A stretch of 64,000 nucleotides of DNA from an uncultured Eubacterium sp. (GCA_900543485.1 UQRM01000005.1:46055-110054), one strand, 5' to 3'. Shown: positions 1 through 8,916, counted from the stretch's first letter. A program made the numbers and translations. Notes: a model not told the origin generated them from the letters alone.

Positions 1-636
1 AGTGTTGCAGAGTACGCCGTACTCCAGCGTTGGAGCGTAGTAATCGATAAATGCCTGACGGCTGCCTTCCTTCGGAATTTCCTCCACAACGGCGGTAGGA
101 TTCAGATAAAGTCGGCTGCCCTGGCCACAGTAATATCTCTGCAATTCAGGGAACTGATATGTGTCGAAGCAGATGCCGATGGAAACAGGACCCCATGGAG
201 TATCGAACATGAATGGCTTGTCTCCCTTGGCGCACCAGATGCTCTCAGTCTCGAAAGGATGCATTTTCTGATAAGCGCCTATGACTCCGTCAGGACCGAT
301 GGCTACTGCTGAATTGTAAAGTGTTGCGTCAGCAGTGTCTTCCAGTTTTTCAGCCATGCCGAATACTACATAAATACCGTACTTCTTCGTTACCTCGGCG
401 ATAGCCTGGCATGACGGTCCGTTGATTGTTTCTGCTGTTTCGATCTTTTCTTTCTGAGTTACGTTTTCGTCCACGTAATAGTCATATCCGTAGAGACACA
501 TCTCAGGGAATAAGACCAGATCAGCGCCGCGCTTCGCTGCGGCTTCTGAGAATTCGCAGATCCTTGAAAGGTTGCTTTCCTTGTTGGCCGCGTCTACTTT
601 AAAGTTTACCGCAGCTACAGTGATGATGTTCTTCAT
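1..636 (-). CDS. Nitrilase-superfamily carbon-nitrogen hydrolase (3' end beyond window)
   Basis: Reading leftwards from the ATG at 636, 212 codons stay open to the window edge, so the C-terminus is missing. The protein starts MKNIITVAAVNFKVD and shows the family's three catalytic positions: Glu in LVLFPEMCLYG, Lys in YQKMHPFE and Cys in SIGICFDTYQFPEL. This superfamily hydrolyses amides or nitriles through a Glu-Lys-Cys triad in the cytoplasm. The substrate cannot be told from this. AAAGGAGAG lies 4-5 bases before the start. The gene follows the LuxR-type regulator by 38 bases on the same strand, so the two probably form an operon. Confidence 0.9.
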   Translation of the reverse strand, partial: MKNIITVAAVNFKVDAANKESNLSRICEFSEAAAKRGADLVLFPEMCLYGYDYYVDENVTQKEKIETAETINGPSCQAIAEVTKKYGIYVVFGMAEKLEDTADATLYNSAVAIGPDGVIGAYQKMHPFETESIWCAKGDKPFMFDTPWGPVSIGICFDTYQFPELQRYYCGQGSRLYLNPTAVVEEIPKEGSRQAFIDYYAPTLEYGVLCNT

Positions 637-674
637 AGCTTCTCTCCTTTATATCTATAATTTCTCTTTTTATG

Positions 675-1427
675 CTATTTATCCTTGCCGGTGGCCTTGC
701 ATATGAATTCTATGCGGGATTTGGTATCTGATTTTTCCAGTATCCTGGAAACGTGCTTCTTCACAGTCGAAATGGAGATGCACTTTTCCTCGGCGATCTG
801 TTCATTGGAATATCCCTTGAGTATCATGGTAGCCACATCCTGTTCGGCATTGGTCAGTGAATACTTGTGAGTGAGGTTCTCGAAAAGGAACGCATAGTTG
901 GAAGCCTTCAGCTCTATGTGAGGCTGGAATATCCGGCAGATCTCGACTTCTCTTTCAGAGAAATCGACATCCTTCTCATTTCGGAACAGGTCAAGCGAAC
1001 CGATGCAGAAACCTCTGTTTTCCATGTTCCAACGGAAATTAGTGTCCAGGGAGACCTTGGTCTTGGCAGGGGTCACATAATCGATGAAATATTCCGTTTC
1101 CTTCCTCTTGTTTATATCGAAGGCTTCGCTGCTCTTGATAACGACTTCTTTGTTGGGCATCATCTTCTCTACCACATCATCGATATTACAGTAATAGCGC
1201 TCATAGTCGATGAGCTCCTTTTCACTGAATCCTTGCCCGATATAATCCTTTACGATTTCCGGGGCCGACAGGTCGTAGAAGTAGATACACGCTTTTTCAT
1301 ATGGGACGAGTCCCTCGATATCGGTCAAAAATGTGTTCAAAGCCTTGAGGATATCGCTTTCGCTGTTCATCCTCAGTATCATTTCATTGATCCTCTTCCA
1401 ATCCTTTGTCCACAGTTCCTGGCTCAT
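675..1427 (-). CDS. LuxR-type HTH transcriptional regulator
   Basis: A 250-residue protein. Its last 65 residues form a LuxR-type helix-turn-helix (LTNAEQDVATMILKGYSNEQ, then STVKKHVSRILEKSDTKSR). The first 170 residues look like a GAF-type or autoinducer-type sensor fold with no receiver domain, so it is not a classical response regulator. I place the start at ATG 1427 because AAAGGA lies 8 bases upstream. A TTG at 1442 would extend the frame but overlaps that ribosome binding site. It precedes the nitrilase-family gene on the same strand and probably regulates it in response to a small molecule. That last point is inference from position. Confidence 0.85.
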   Translation of the reverse strand: MSQELWTKDWKRINEMILRMNSESDILKALNTFLTDIEGLVPYEKACIYFYDLSAPEIVKDYIGQGFSEKELIDYERYYCNIDDVVEKMMPNKEVVIKSSEAFDINKRKETEYFIDYVTPAKTKVSLDTNFRWNMENRGFCIGSLDLFRNEKDVDFSEREVEICRIFQPHIELKASNYAFLFENLTHKYSLTNAEQDVATMILKGYSNEQIAEEKCISISTVKKHVSRILEKSDTKSRIEFICKATGKDK

Positions 1428-1644
1428 AATCAGTCCTTTCAATATTGTTTGACGACTTTGTTAATTATTATACTATCAAAGTTTTGTGCAAGCTATGGGC
1501 CTTAGGTACCATTTTTGTAAAAAATCGGGGCATGTTTCTAAGTCTGATGCAGCGAATTGTGAAAGAACTTTTACGAGGGAAGGAGAAAAGAAAATGAGAA
1601 AGGAAAATACTGAAGACGGCGAATAAAATAATCGAAGATGGATA

Positions 1645-1673
1645 TTGACTTGGCTGTAAAATAGCGATAAAAT
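1645..1673 (+). promoter_or_regulatory. Promoter of tRNA-Ala
   Basis: TTGACT, 17-bp spacer, TAAAAT. It is the best sigma-A type match in the 284-bp gap between the LuxR gene and the tRNA, and puts the start site about 30 bases before the tRNA. Confidence 0.65.
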
Positions 1674-1711
1674 CGTCAGTAGGTCGATCGTGACGATACA
1701 ATATATAGCGA

Positions 1712-1787
1712 GGGGGCATAGCTCAGCTGGGAGAGCGACGCGTTCGCAACGCGTAGGTCAAGGGTTCGAGTCCCTCTGTCTCCACCA
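1712..1787 (+). tRNA. tRNA-Ala (anticodon CGC)
   Basis: A complete 76-base cloverleaf with encoded CCA. The acceptor stem GGGGGCA/TGTCTCC contains the alanine identity wobble pair G3:U70. The D arm is GCTC-AGCTGGGA-GAGC. The anticodon stem ACGCG/CGCGT carries loop TTCGCAA, anticodon CGC, reading GCG codons. The T loop is TTCGAGT. The lowest T-stem pair is an A-C mismatch. Confidence 0.95.
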
Positions 1788-1797
1788 ATGTCAAACG

Positions 1798-1837
1798 AAA
1801 AGCACGCTGGAAGCATTGGAATCCCGGCGTGCTTTTT
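1798..1837 (+). terminator. Intrinsic terminator after tRNA-Ala
   Basis: Stem AAAAGCACGC / GCGTGCTTTT, followed directly by the T run, 10 bases after the CCA end. Confidence 0.85.
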
Positions 1838-1914
1838 GATTTATTGCTATAAGATAACAGGAAGGAAAGCAGAAAAACTGAAAAGTTTTGTCGCTAAGAA
1901 AGGAGTTGGGATTA

Positions 1915-3891
1915 GTGAGAAGGGGAAAGCGAAAAAAATATCTGGCCGGGCTGGCAGTTACAGTGTTGTTATTGGCATTACTGCCGACAACAACGCTGGC
2001 AGCATCTGCCGATTATGGCGACTTTCTGGTGGCCGGCGATGACCTCTCCGGCGTATCATTTGAAAACGATACGCTGACGATCGGTACATCCGGTACCTAC
2101 ACAGTTGCCATGGCGCAGGAGGGAAACACGACAGGTCAGCATATCACGGTAGCATCCGGTGTAACGGCTACGCTGGTACTGGACGGGGTTTCGGTTTCTT
2201 CGGGAACGACGGCGCTGGAAATCAGCGGAGCTGATGTTACTCTGATATTATCGTCGGAAAGCGATAATTCTTTCGTCAGCACAGGGGCGGCATGTTCAGC
2301 CATTCATGCGCCCTCCGGCTCCACGCTGACGATCCGCTGTGACAGCAGCGAGGAAGACCACGTCTGTAACGAAAACTGCGGCTCTCTTACGGCACGGTAT
2401 GATTCAAATACAGGGGGACCGGCTGCGATTGGCGGAAATACTGCCGAGGACACCGGCAGTATTTCCATTCAGGGTGGTGTCATAAACGCCTCCAACATCT
2501 ATGGAGCAGCCATCGGCGGTGGCGAAGGACAGGTTTATAGCGGCAATGGCGGAGCGGCAACCGTGTCCATAAGCGGCGGTATCGTTACCGCAACTTCCAA
2601 CGATGCAGCGATAGGCGGAGGTGCGGGTGCTGACGGCATAGGCGGAGGCGGCGGTACTCCAGGCTCAGGAGGTTCCGGAGGATCGGCTGACATTTCCATT
2701 ACAGGCGGTGTGGTGAACACCCAGGGCGCTTCGATCGGCGGCGGAAATGGCGGAAACGGCGGATACAATTATTATGGTAACACCCCCGCTAACGGCGGCG
2801 CCGGGGGAGATGCAGAGATCACCTTGACCGGAGGTATAGTCAACGCAGGCCGTATCGGTGCAGGTGAGCCCGGAGCAGGCGGTGGCGGCTCCCCTTCCGG
2901 TTCGGCAGGGACGGCGGGAACCGGGCTGATTGAGACCGGTACCGATGGTAGTTGTTTTGTTATTGCTGACCGGCTGATCACCTCCAGCAGTGAAGACGAT
3001 TTTACCGGCGCTTTTGTGATCTCCGGCAATGGCAGAGTGTACAATGATATGAGCCTGTATACCGATGTGACGCTGCCGGATGGAGCTACGCTGACCATTC
3101 CCGACGGCGTTGTGCTTACGATCCCGACAGATGTGACTTTCACAAACAACGGGTCGGTTGCGGGACAGGGTGAAATCGACAATTATGGCACGATCCTCGG
3201 AAATCAGCCAGAGGTGACGGTGAACGAAATGGTAGCTACCATTTCTGTTTCCGGCAACGAAGGCGGCAGCGTGACCGGTGGAGGAGACTTCGCAACGGGC
3301 AGCGATGTTACAGTAACAGCCACGCCGGAAGAAGGCTATCATTTCCTGGGCTGGATGGAAGACGGGAAGCTGGTCAGCGACAGTGTCAGATATGAATTTT
3401 CGGCATCAGCGGACAGGAACCTGACAGCAGTTTTTGAGCAGCACCAGTTTGGCCAATGGCTCAGCGAAAACGGGACGCATACCCGGAGCTGCACAAATGA
3501 GAACTGCAATGTGACCGAAACAGAGTCGTGTACGGGAGGCATTGCGACCTGTACCGAGCGGGCGGTCTGTGATATTTGCGGAGGAGAGTACGGAGAACTG
3601 GATGCCTCGAATCATACGAAATTGGTGAAGGTTGAAGCGAAATCACCAACACAGACACAGGAAGGCAACATCACATACTGGCACTGCGAGGCATGTGACA
3701 GGTATTTCAGCGATGAGGCCCTTGCCAATGAAATTACTGTCGAGGACACGATTATACCGGCTGGCACCACCCCGCAGACCGGAGATAATGGAAGACTGTT
3801 TTTATGGAGTATTCTGATGCTGATCGGCGGAAGTGCGATGGCAGCCGTAATATACAAAAACGTATCTAAACTGAGAGAAGAGAAACGATAG
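1915..3891 (+). CDS. Secreted glycine-rich surface protein with InlB-type repeat and sorting signal
   Basis: A 658-residue precursor starting at GTG 1915, with AAAGGAG 9 bases upstream. The order is: basic N-terminus and hydrophobic signal peptide ending near TLAASA; a beta-rich part with repeated blocks such as SISGG and AAIGGG (about residues 90-350, very glycine-rich); a divergent InlB-type B repeat (about 440-507, key motifs GGSVTGGG, YHFLGW, LTAVFE); a cysteine-containing segment with CxxC pairs; then TPQTGD (about 617), a membrane span and a basic tail. TPQTG fits a sortase-type signal with Thr replacing the usual Leu. It is probably anchored to the cell wall as an adhesin-like or carbohydrate-contacting protein; the ligand is unknown. 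It stands alone between two terminators. Confidence 0.85.
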   Translation: MRRGKRKKYLAGLAVTVLLLALLPTTTLAASADYGDFLVAGDDLSGVSFENDTLTIGTSGTYTVAMAQEGNTTGQHITVASGVTATLVLDGVSVSSGTTALEISGADVTLILSSESDNSFVSTGAACSAIHAPSGSTLTIRCDSSEEDHVCNENCGSLTARYDSNTGGPAAIGGNTAEDTGSISIQGGVINASNIYGAAIGGGEGQVYSGNGGAATVSISGGIVTATSNDAAIGGGAGADGIGGGGGTPGSGGSGGSADISITGGVVNTQGASIGGGNGGNGGYNYYGNTPANGGAGGDAEITLTGGIVNAGRIGAGEPGAGGGGSPSGSAGTAGTGLIETGTDGSCFVIADRLITSSSEDDFTGAFVISGNGRVYNDMSLYTDVTLPDGATLTIPDGVVLTIPTDVTFTNNGSVAGQGEIDNYGTILGNQPEVTVNEMVATISVSGNEGGSVTGGGDFATGSDVTVTATPEEGYHFLGWMEDGKLVSDSVRYEFSASADRNLTAVFEQHQFGQWLSENGTHTRSCTNENCNVTETESCTGGIATCTERAVCDICGGEYGELDASNHTKLVKVEAKSPTQTQEGNITYWHCEACDRYFSDEALANEITVEDTIIPAGTTPQTGDNGRLFLWSILMLIGGSAMAAVIYKNVSKLREEKR

Positions 3892-3900
3892 CTAAAGTAC

Positions 3901-3941
3901 AGATACCGGGCGGGAGCATTTCCGCCCGGTATCTGTTTTGA
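3901..3941 (+). terminator. Intrinsic terminator after the surface-protein gene
   Basis: Perfect 13-bp stem AGATACCGGGCGG / CCGCCCGGTATCT with an 8-base loop, followed by GTTTTG. Confidence 0.85.
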
Positions 3942-3983
3942 TATCTTTATTTCTTCGGGGAATTCCATCTTATGCATAAATAG

Positions 3984-4012
3984 TTGCGCGCGCTACTTTT
4001 GCGTGATACAAT
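3984..4012 (+). promoter_or_regulatory. Promoter of the MarR/MFS operon
   Basis: TTGCGC, 17 bp, TACAAT, ending 36 bases before the MarR start. The -35 overlaps the GC-rich alternating run TTGCGCGCGC, a possible autoregulatory site. Confidence 0.6.
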
Positions 4013-4048
4013 ATTCCCGGAAGGTATCGATGAAAGCAGGTGATATGA

Positions 4049-4510
4049 ATGAATGGAAAGTTTTCCGGTCTGGGGCGGTATATTTCCATATTGGACAGGC
4101 TGATGAAGATGTATTATGATCATGAACTGGCGGATTTTGAGATCGGGTGGGGACAGCAGTTTTATGTTGAATACCTTTACGAGTATCCGGGAGCATCAGC
4201 TCAGGAAATGGTAGAGCGATTCAGAGTCGACAAGGCTACGCTGACAAAGGTCATCAGGAAGCTGGTGGATATAGGTTACGTCCGTGTGGTCAGGAGTGAG
4301 GACGACAGGAGGATGAAACAGCTTTATCTTACAGATGCCGCCGTTCCTGCTGTTAAACGGGTCAAGGAGATACATAACAGTTTTCAGGAGGTATTGTCTT
4401 CGGGGCTTTCACCGGAGGAGCAGGAGCAGGTAGAACGGATGATGGAGAAAATGGTGGAAAATATAAACAGCAGGGTATGGCACAGGATGGAGGGTCAACA
4501 TGGAGAATAG
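4049..4510 (+). CDS. MarR-family transcriptional regulator
   Basis: 153 residues, typical MarR length. A winged helix lies at about residues 45-100, with a recognition helix like VDKATLTKVIRKLVDIGYV and a wing RSEDDRRMKQLYLT. C-terminal helices serve dimerisation. It overlaps the exporter gene by 11 bases, a common arrangement in which the MarR protein represses its own operon and a drug exporter. AGCAGGTG precedes the ATG. Confidence 0.92.
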   Translation: MNGKFSGLGRYISILDRLMKMYYDHELADFEIGWGQQFYVEYLYEYPGASAQEMVERFRVDKATLTKVIRKLVDIGYVRVVRSEDDRRMKQLYLTDAAVPAVKRVKEIHNSFQEVLSSGLSPEEQEQVERMMEKMVENINSRVWHRMEGQHGE

Positions 4511-5486
4511 TGAAAACGGACGGCTTACGGAGCGAAAACGGGCCATGATATTTATCAACCTGGTGGTTTCCGGTATCGCTTCATCTACATTGGCAACAGC
4601 AATGACCACTGCGCTGCCCGATCTGGTAGAGTATTTTCATATCAGTACTGATACAGGGCAATGGGTCACCAGCGGATATTCCCTGGCAATGGGGACGGTC
4701 ATGCCGCTGACGGCCTTTCTCATTACGAAATTCCCTACGAAGAGGTTGTACGCTTTCGGTACGGGATGCTTCATCGCGGGGCTTCTCCTCAGTATCTTTG
4801 CCGGGAATTTCGGAATAATGATGCTGGGAAGGGTGATGCAGGCTTGCGGAAACGGTATCCTCATGTCGGCGGCTCAGGTGATCATTTTGACAGTGTATCC
4901 GGCAGAGCGGCGTGGATCTATGATGGGGACTTATGGGCTGGCGACTACTGCGGCGCCTATCATCGCCCCTACTGTGGCAGGACTGATGATAGACGCTTTC
5001 GGATGGAGATCCATCTTCTGGCTGGTGATGGCTATCATGACCGTATCCTTCGTGGTTTCGATAATGGTGTTCGAAAATGTGCTGGAGCTCCGGAACAAGA
5101 AATTCGATTTTCTTTCCTTCGTGGAGAGCATATTCGCCTTCGGTGGGATCACCCTGGGCGCAGGCAATATCACAGCATATGGCGTGGTGAGCGTCCAGGC
5201 AGGTTTGCCGCTGCTGACCTGGGGAACCAGCAATGTGGATCCGGGCAGGGTCGCGGACGCTTCATCATTGCTGACTTCATTCAGGACTATAGCAGGATCT
5301 ATCGGTTCAGCTGTGTTTGTCGGTATCATGAATATAGTCAGCGAAAGCTCGAAAGGGGCTTACGGCGGCAGCTCGCTGATGCATGGAATGAACGTATCGT
5401 TTTTGTGGATGACGGTAGGTGCGCTGGTGCTGCTGGCCATATCGATCTTTGGGACGGGCAGGCGTCGTGACAGGGTAGCCGAATGA
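4500..5486 (+). CDS. MFS drug exporter of the DHA2/EmrB type, internally deleted
   Basis: 328 residues against about 460-480 for this family. The N-terminal half is normal (helices 1-6 with GQWVTSGYSLAMG, GRVMQACGNGILM, APIIAPTVAGLMID). After YGVVSVQAGLPLL (near 5215) the frame jumps to SNVDPGRVADASSLLTSFRT, which in relatives lies about 130-140 residues further on, then ends with the last two helices and GRRRDR. The reading frame is kept, so the missing middle is probably an in-frame deletion of roughly five membrane spans. The protein is probably not a working exporter. It is translationally coupled to the MarR gene. Confidence 0.82.
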   Translation: MENSENGRLTERKRAMIFINLVVSGIASSTLATAMTTALPDLVEYFHISTDTGQWVTSGYSLAMGTVMPLTAFLITKFPTKRLYAFGTGCFIAGLLLSIFAGNFGIMMLGRVMQACGNGILMSAAQVIILTVYPAERRGSMMGTYGLATTAAPIIAPTVAGLMIDAFGWRSIFWLVMAIMTVSFVVSIMVFENVLELRNKKFDFLSFVESIFAFGGITLGAGNITAYGVVSVQAGLPLLTWGTSNVDPGRVADASSLLTSFRTIAGSIGSAVFVGIMNIVSESSKGAYGGSSLMHGMNVSFLWMTVGALVLLAISIFGTGRRRDRVAE

Positions 5487-5537
5487 TGAACGCCATGATA
5501 TTCCCGGCCAGAATACCTGGAAATACGGAAAAGCCAT

Positions 5538-5565
5538 TAGACATATGAAAAGACGATGGTAGAAT
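5538..5565 (+). promoter_or_regulatory. Candidate promoter of the aldo/keto reductase-MoxR-VWA unit
   Basis: TAGACA, 16 bp, TAGAAT, 60 bases before the GTG start. Confidence 0.5.
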
Positions 5566-5625
5566 AAAACCTGAGGCTGCCGATGCGGCCCGAAGAGGAT
5601 CAGAGTAAAGAAGGAGGAAAGTCAG

Positions 5626-6735
5626 GTGAACAAGTTGGGATTTGGTTTTCTGAGACTGCCGCGAAAGGGAAGGACGGAAAGCGGAGATATAGATTGGAAG
5701 GAACTGGAGTCCATGGTCGATGAATTCCTTTCCGGGGGTGGCAGGTACTTCGATACGGCATATACTTATTTGGACGGACTCAGTGAGGAAGCGTTTAAAA
5801 GGACAGTGGCGGAGCGGTATCCGAGAGATGCTTACGAGATAGCGGACAAGCTGCCGTCGTGGCTTGTCAGAAGCCCGGAGGAATGTGAAAAATATTTCGA
5901 GGAGCAATGCACCCGCTGCGGCGTACAGTGGTTTGACGTATATCTGATCCACTGGCTCAACAGGGAGAATTACCGTATAGCCCGGAAGAATGATGAATTC
6001 CATTTTTTGAAGAAGATAAAGGCTGATGGAAGGGCAGGAAAGATAGGCTTTTCGTATCATGGAGATGCCACGCTACTGGAAGAAATACTGAAGACCCATC
6101 CGGAGGTGGAGGTCGTTCAGCTTCAGATAAATTATCTGGATTGGGAAAGTCCGGCGATGGAAGCTCGAAAATGTTACGAAGTGGCTGCAGAATACGGAAA
6201 GGAAATCGTCGTAATGGAACCAGTCAAGGGCGGTATACTGGCGAAGCTGCCGGAAAGAGCCGAGGCGGTGCTGAAAGGGTATGCTCCCGGTGAAAGCGCA
6301 GCCTCATGGGCCATCCGTTTTGCTCAGTCGCAGAAGCATGTGAATATCGTTCTCAGCGGTATGAGCGCTATGGAGCAGATGTGTGACAACATGAGAGCGA
6401 CTGAGCCGTTGACAGACGAGGAAAGGGCGCTGTTGACGAAGGTATGCCGGATATTGAACGAGGAAAAAACCATACCGTGTACGGCGTGCGGATATTGTGC
6501 CGGACACTGTCCGATGAGCATCCCTGTCCCGGAATATTTCAGGATATATAACGAGTATCTGAGGTACCCCGATGAGGACTGGAAGATAAAGCCTGTGTAT
6601 GAAAGTGTTGCGGAGAAGCGAAGCAGAGCATCTGACTGTATAGCCTGTCATATATGTGAGAGGAATTGTCCGCAGGGGATAAAGATAGCGGAATGGATGA
6701 AGAAAATAGCCGGCGGCCTGGAAGAAATGGTATAA
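5626..6735 (+). CDS. Aldo/keto reductase with C-terminal 2x[4Fe-4S] domain
   Basis: 369 residues. The TIM-barrel aldo/keto reductase part starts NKLGFGFLRLPR and includes YFDTAYTYLDG and DVYLIHWLN. The C-terminal part carries two ferredoxin-like cysteine clusters, CTACGYCAGHCP (about residue 284) and CIACHICERNCP (about 337). Such iron-sulfur reductases are common in anaerobes and presumably take electrons from or give them to ferredoxin; substrates are mostly unknown. The start is GTG 5626, with AAGGAGG upstream. The MoxR gene follows after 36 bases, so co-transcription is likely. Confidence 0.92.
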   Translation: MNKLGFGFLRLPRKGRTESGDIDWKELESMVDEFLSGGGRYFDTAYTYLDGLSEEAFKRTVAERYPRDAYEIADKLPSWLVRSPEECEKYFEEQCTRCGVQWFDVYLIHWLNRENYRIARKNDEFHFLKKIKADGRAGKIGFSYHGDATLLEEILKTHPEVEVVQLQINYLDWESPAMEARKCYEVAAEYGKEIVVMEPVKGGILAKLPERAEAVLKGYAPGESAASWAIRFAQSQKHVNIVLSGMSAMEQMCDNMRATEPLTDEERALLTKVCRILNEEKTIPCTACGYCAGHCPMSIPVPEYFRIYNEYLRYPDEDWKIKPVYESVAEKRSRASDCIACHICERNCPQGIKIAEWMKKIAGGLEEMV

Positions 6736-6771
6736 TGGATAAGATGAAAATTTGAAACAAGGAGCCAGAAT

Positions 6772-7602
6772 ATGACAGAAACGATTTATAAATTCCAGGG
6801 TACCGACGATTATATAATCGATGATGAATTGAAGATGACCATGAACATAGCCATCGGTATGAACAAACCATTGCTGGTGAAAGGTGAACCGGGAACGGGC
6901 AAGACGGCACTGGCGGAAGCCATAGCCAAGGCTCTCGGGAAGAAACTGATAGTGTGGAGCATCAAGTCGACCACAAAAGCACAGGATGGCCTGTATCAGT
7001 ACGATGTGGTACGCAGGCTCTATGACAGTCAGCTGGGTAACGAAGGTGTGGAAGATGTGAAGCGGTATGTGAAGCTGGGGAAGATAGGAGAAGCCTTCGT
7101 GTCGGAGGAGCAGTGCGTACTTCTTATCGATGAGATAGATAAAGCAGACCTGGAGTTTCCCAACGATTTGTTGTGGGAGCTGGATAGGATGGAGTTTTAC
7201 ATTCCTGAGACGGATGAGACCATCAGAGCTAACCATCCGCCCATCGTCATCATAACGTCAAACGCGGAAAAGGAACTGCCTGACGCGTTCCTGCGGCGTT
7301 GTGCCTTTCATTATATAGATTTCCCTGACGAAGAGCTGATGAGGAAAATCATATTGGCACATTATCCTGAAATCGAGGAAAAATTGCTGGAGCAGGCTCT
7401 CGACGCTTTTTTCTACGTGAGGGAGTATTTCGAATTGAAGAAAAAACCAAGCACCAGCGAGCTGCTTGATTGGATAAGCGCGCTGAAGCTGAGTGGGCTG
7501 CCGGTCGATGATCTGAGGAATGATTTGCCGTTGATGAGTTTCCTCCTGAAGAAGGATGAAGACAGAGAGACAGTCAAGGGGATATCTGGAGGGCTCAGGT
7601 GA
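6772..7602 (+). CDS. MoxR-type AAA+ ATPase
   Basis: 276 residues with Walker A GEPGTGKTAL (about residues 38-47), Walker B CVLLIDEIDKAD, sensor-1 VIITSNAEKELP and an arginine-finger region AFLRRCAFHYIDFP. MoxR ATPases act as chaperones that mature or activate partner enzymes, together with a VWA protein. The next gene is such a VWA protein and overlaps by 4 bases (ATGA). The client is not evident. The neighbouring [4Fe-4S] aldo/keto reductase is a candidate by position only. Confidence 0.93.
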   Translation: MTETIYKFQGTDDYIIDDELKMTMNIAIGMNKPLLVKGEPGTGKTALAEAIAKALGKKLIVWSIKSTTKAQDGLYQYDVVRRLYDSQLGNEGVEDVKRYVKLGKIGEAFVSEEQCVLLIDEIDKADLEFPNDLLWELDRMEFYIPETDETIRANHPPIVIITSNAEKELPDAFLRRCAFHYIDFPDEELMRKIILAHYPEIEEKLLEQALDAFFYVREYFELKKKPSTSELLDWISALKLSGLPVDDLRNDLPLMSFLLKKDEDRETVKGISGGLR

Positions 7603-8762
7603 TGTTTCTCGGTTTTTTGTCGTTCCTTCGGGCGGGAGGAATGAAGGTCTCCCTCAACGAATGGCTGGCGTTGATGGAAGGTATGTACGAAGGCTTTCAT
7701 GGTCAGACCTTGGGCGGGTTTTACATCCTTTGCCGGGCGTTGCTGGTAAAAAGAGAAAGCGACCTGGACAAGTTCGAGAGATTATTCGATGAATATTTCA
7801 GAAATATCACCGGTCAGCAGCTGAAAGAGGAGATAGAAGGACTGAGGCAGGATCCTCAGCGAGCCAGGCAGCTCTTTGCGGGGTATCTTGAAGACAGGAG
7901 TCTGGAGCCTGATGCTGCCGTGAAGGTGATGGAAGAGCGGCTGGCGGCGGTAGAGGCCGGGAGCGGAGAAGAACCGGGGCTTGGCGCGGGAGAGGTGGCC
8001 GGCGGAATGATACAGGGAGCAGGTGGAAAGTCCATCGTCCATGTCCGTGGAGACCGCAGGTTCAGGGACTGGCGAACTGACTGCGCCATTGAATCCAGAC
8101 AATTCCAGATGGCATTCCGCCTGTTGAGAGAATTGTCACGAAAGCTGGAATCCAGCGAGAAAGAACTGGATATATGGGGTACTGTGGATCATACCTGCAG
8201 ACGCGGTGGTATACTGGATATCAGGACACAGCCGCCACGGCGGAACAGGCTGAAGCTGATGGTCCTCATCGATTCAGGCGGTTCCATGAGACCTTACGAA
8301 CAGCTGTGCAGTCTGCTGTTCCAATCGCTCCATAAGGCGAACACCTTTTCCGAGCTGAAGATGTATTATTTCCATAATTGTTTGGAAGGAGAATTATATG
8401 AGGATCCTTCCATCGATGCTGACAGGACGGTGAGAACCGACTGGATATTGAGGAATATCTCGAGTGATTATAAGGTGATCTTCGTAGGTGACGCAGATAT
8501 GGCTATCCATGAACTGATGGGAGCATCCGGCGGATCTTACGGTTCTTATGGCGGCCCGGCAGGCGCGCCGACGGACGGATTGGGCTGGTTCAGGAGATTC
8601 AGGGAGAAGTACAGTCACTCCATATGGCTGCATCCGCAGGAGCGGGAGGAGAATCCTGCATGGATGTCGGAATCTTTCGTGGAGATAGGGAAGGTCTTTC
8701 CCATGTTTCGCTTGTCTATAGACGGACTGAAAGACGGGATGTACAAGCTGCTTCGCGGCTGA
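7599..8762 (+). CDS. VWA-domain protein, CoxE-like partner of MoxR
   Basis: 387 residues. The C-terminal half is a von Willebrand A domain with metal-site motif IDSGGSMRPY. The Gly in place of the usual first Ser of DxSxS is, as far as I know, common in CoxE-like MoxR partners. The N-terminal half is helical and of unknown role. It starts inside the MoxR stop (ATGA), so the two are coupled and should work as a chaperone pair. A hairpin follows at 8848-8878. Confidence 0.88.
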   Translation: MMFLGFLSFLRAGGMKVSLNEWLALMEGMYEGFHGQTLGGFYILCRALLVKRESDLDKFERLFDEYFRNITGQQLKEEIEGLRQDPQRARQLFAGYLEDRSLEPDAAVKVMEERLAAVEAGSGEEPGLGAGEVAGGMIQGAGGKSIVHVRGDRRFRDWRTDCAIESRQFQMAFRLLRELSRKLESSEKELDIWGTVDHTCRRGGILDIRTQPPRRNRLKLMVLIDSGGSMRPYEQLCSLLFQSLHKANTFSELKMYYFHNCLEGELYEDPSIDADRTVRTDWILRNISSDYKVIFVGDADMAIHELMGASGGSYGSYGGPAGAPTDGLGWFRRFREKYSHSIWLHPQEREENPAWMSESFVEIGKVFPMFRLSIDGLKDGMYKLLRG

Positions 8763-8847
8763 ATGCGCAGGGCGCGAGGATAAGGAAAGTCCGGGATTCG
8801 TCGACCACGACAGAGACAGGGATAAAGTGACTCTCATCATAAAGAAC

Positions 8848-8878
8848 GGCCAGCTGTCAGGGCCTCCGACGGCTGGCC
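8848..8878. terminator. Hairpin between convergent units
   Basis: 11-bp stem GGCCAGCTGTC / GACGGCTGGCC (one T-G pair) between the convergent VWA and flavodoxin genes. There is no strong T run on the plus strand; on the minus strand it is followed by GTTCTTT. It probably serves both sides. Confidence 0.5.
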
Positions 8879-8916
8879 ATCAATGATCTGTTTTCGATTG
8901 TTGATCTCTTTTGCTG

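Noticed and set aside
867..1505. 212-codon plus-strand ORF opposite the LuxR gene
   Set aside because: Shadow frame: no ribosome binding site, no family features, and it covers the conserved LuxR protein on the other strand.
2440..2900. Short recurring GGCGGAGG-like motifs suggesting a repeat array or CRISPR
   Set aside because: They are codons of the glycine-rich protein, irregular in spacing and in frame; no constant repeat with unique spacers.
2665..3342. 225-codon minus-strand ORF inside the surface-protein gene
   Set aside because: Created by the biased codons of the glycine-rich repeats; no start signal.
8763..8847. Short plus-strand frames after the VWA gene
   Set aside because: No ribosome binding site and no protein-like pattern; simply the 3' flank before the hairpin.
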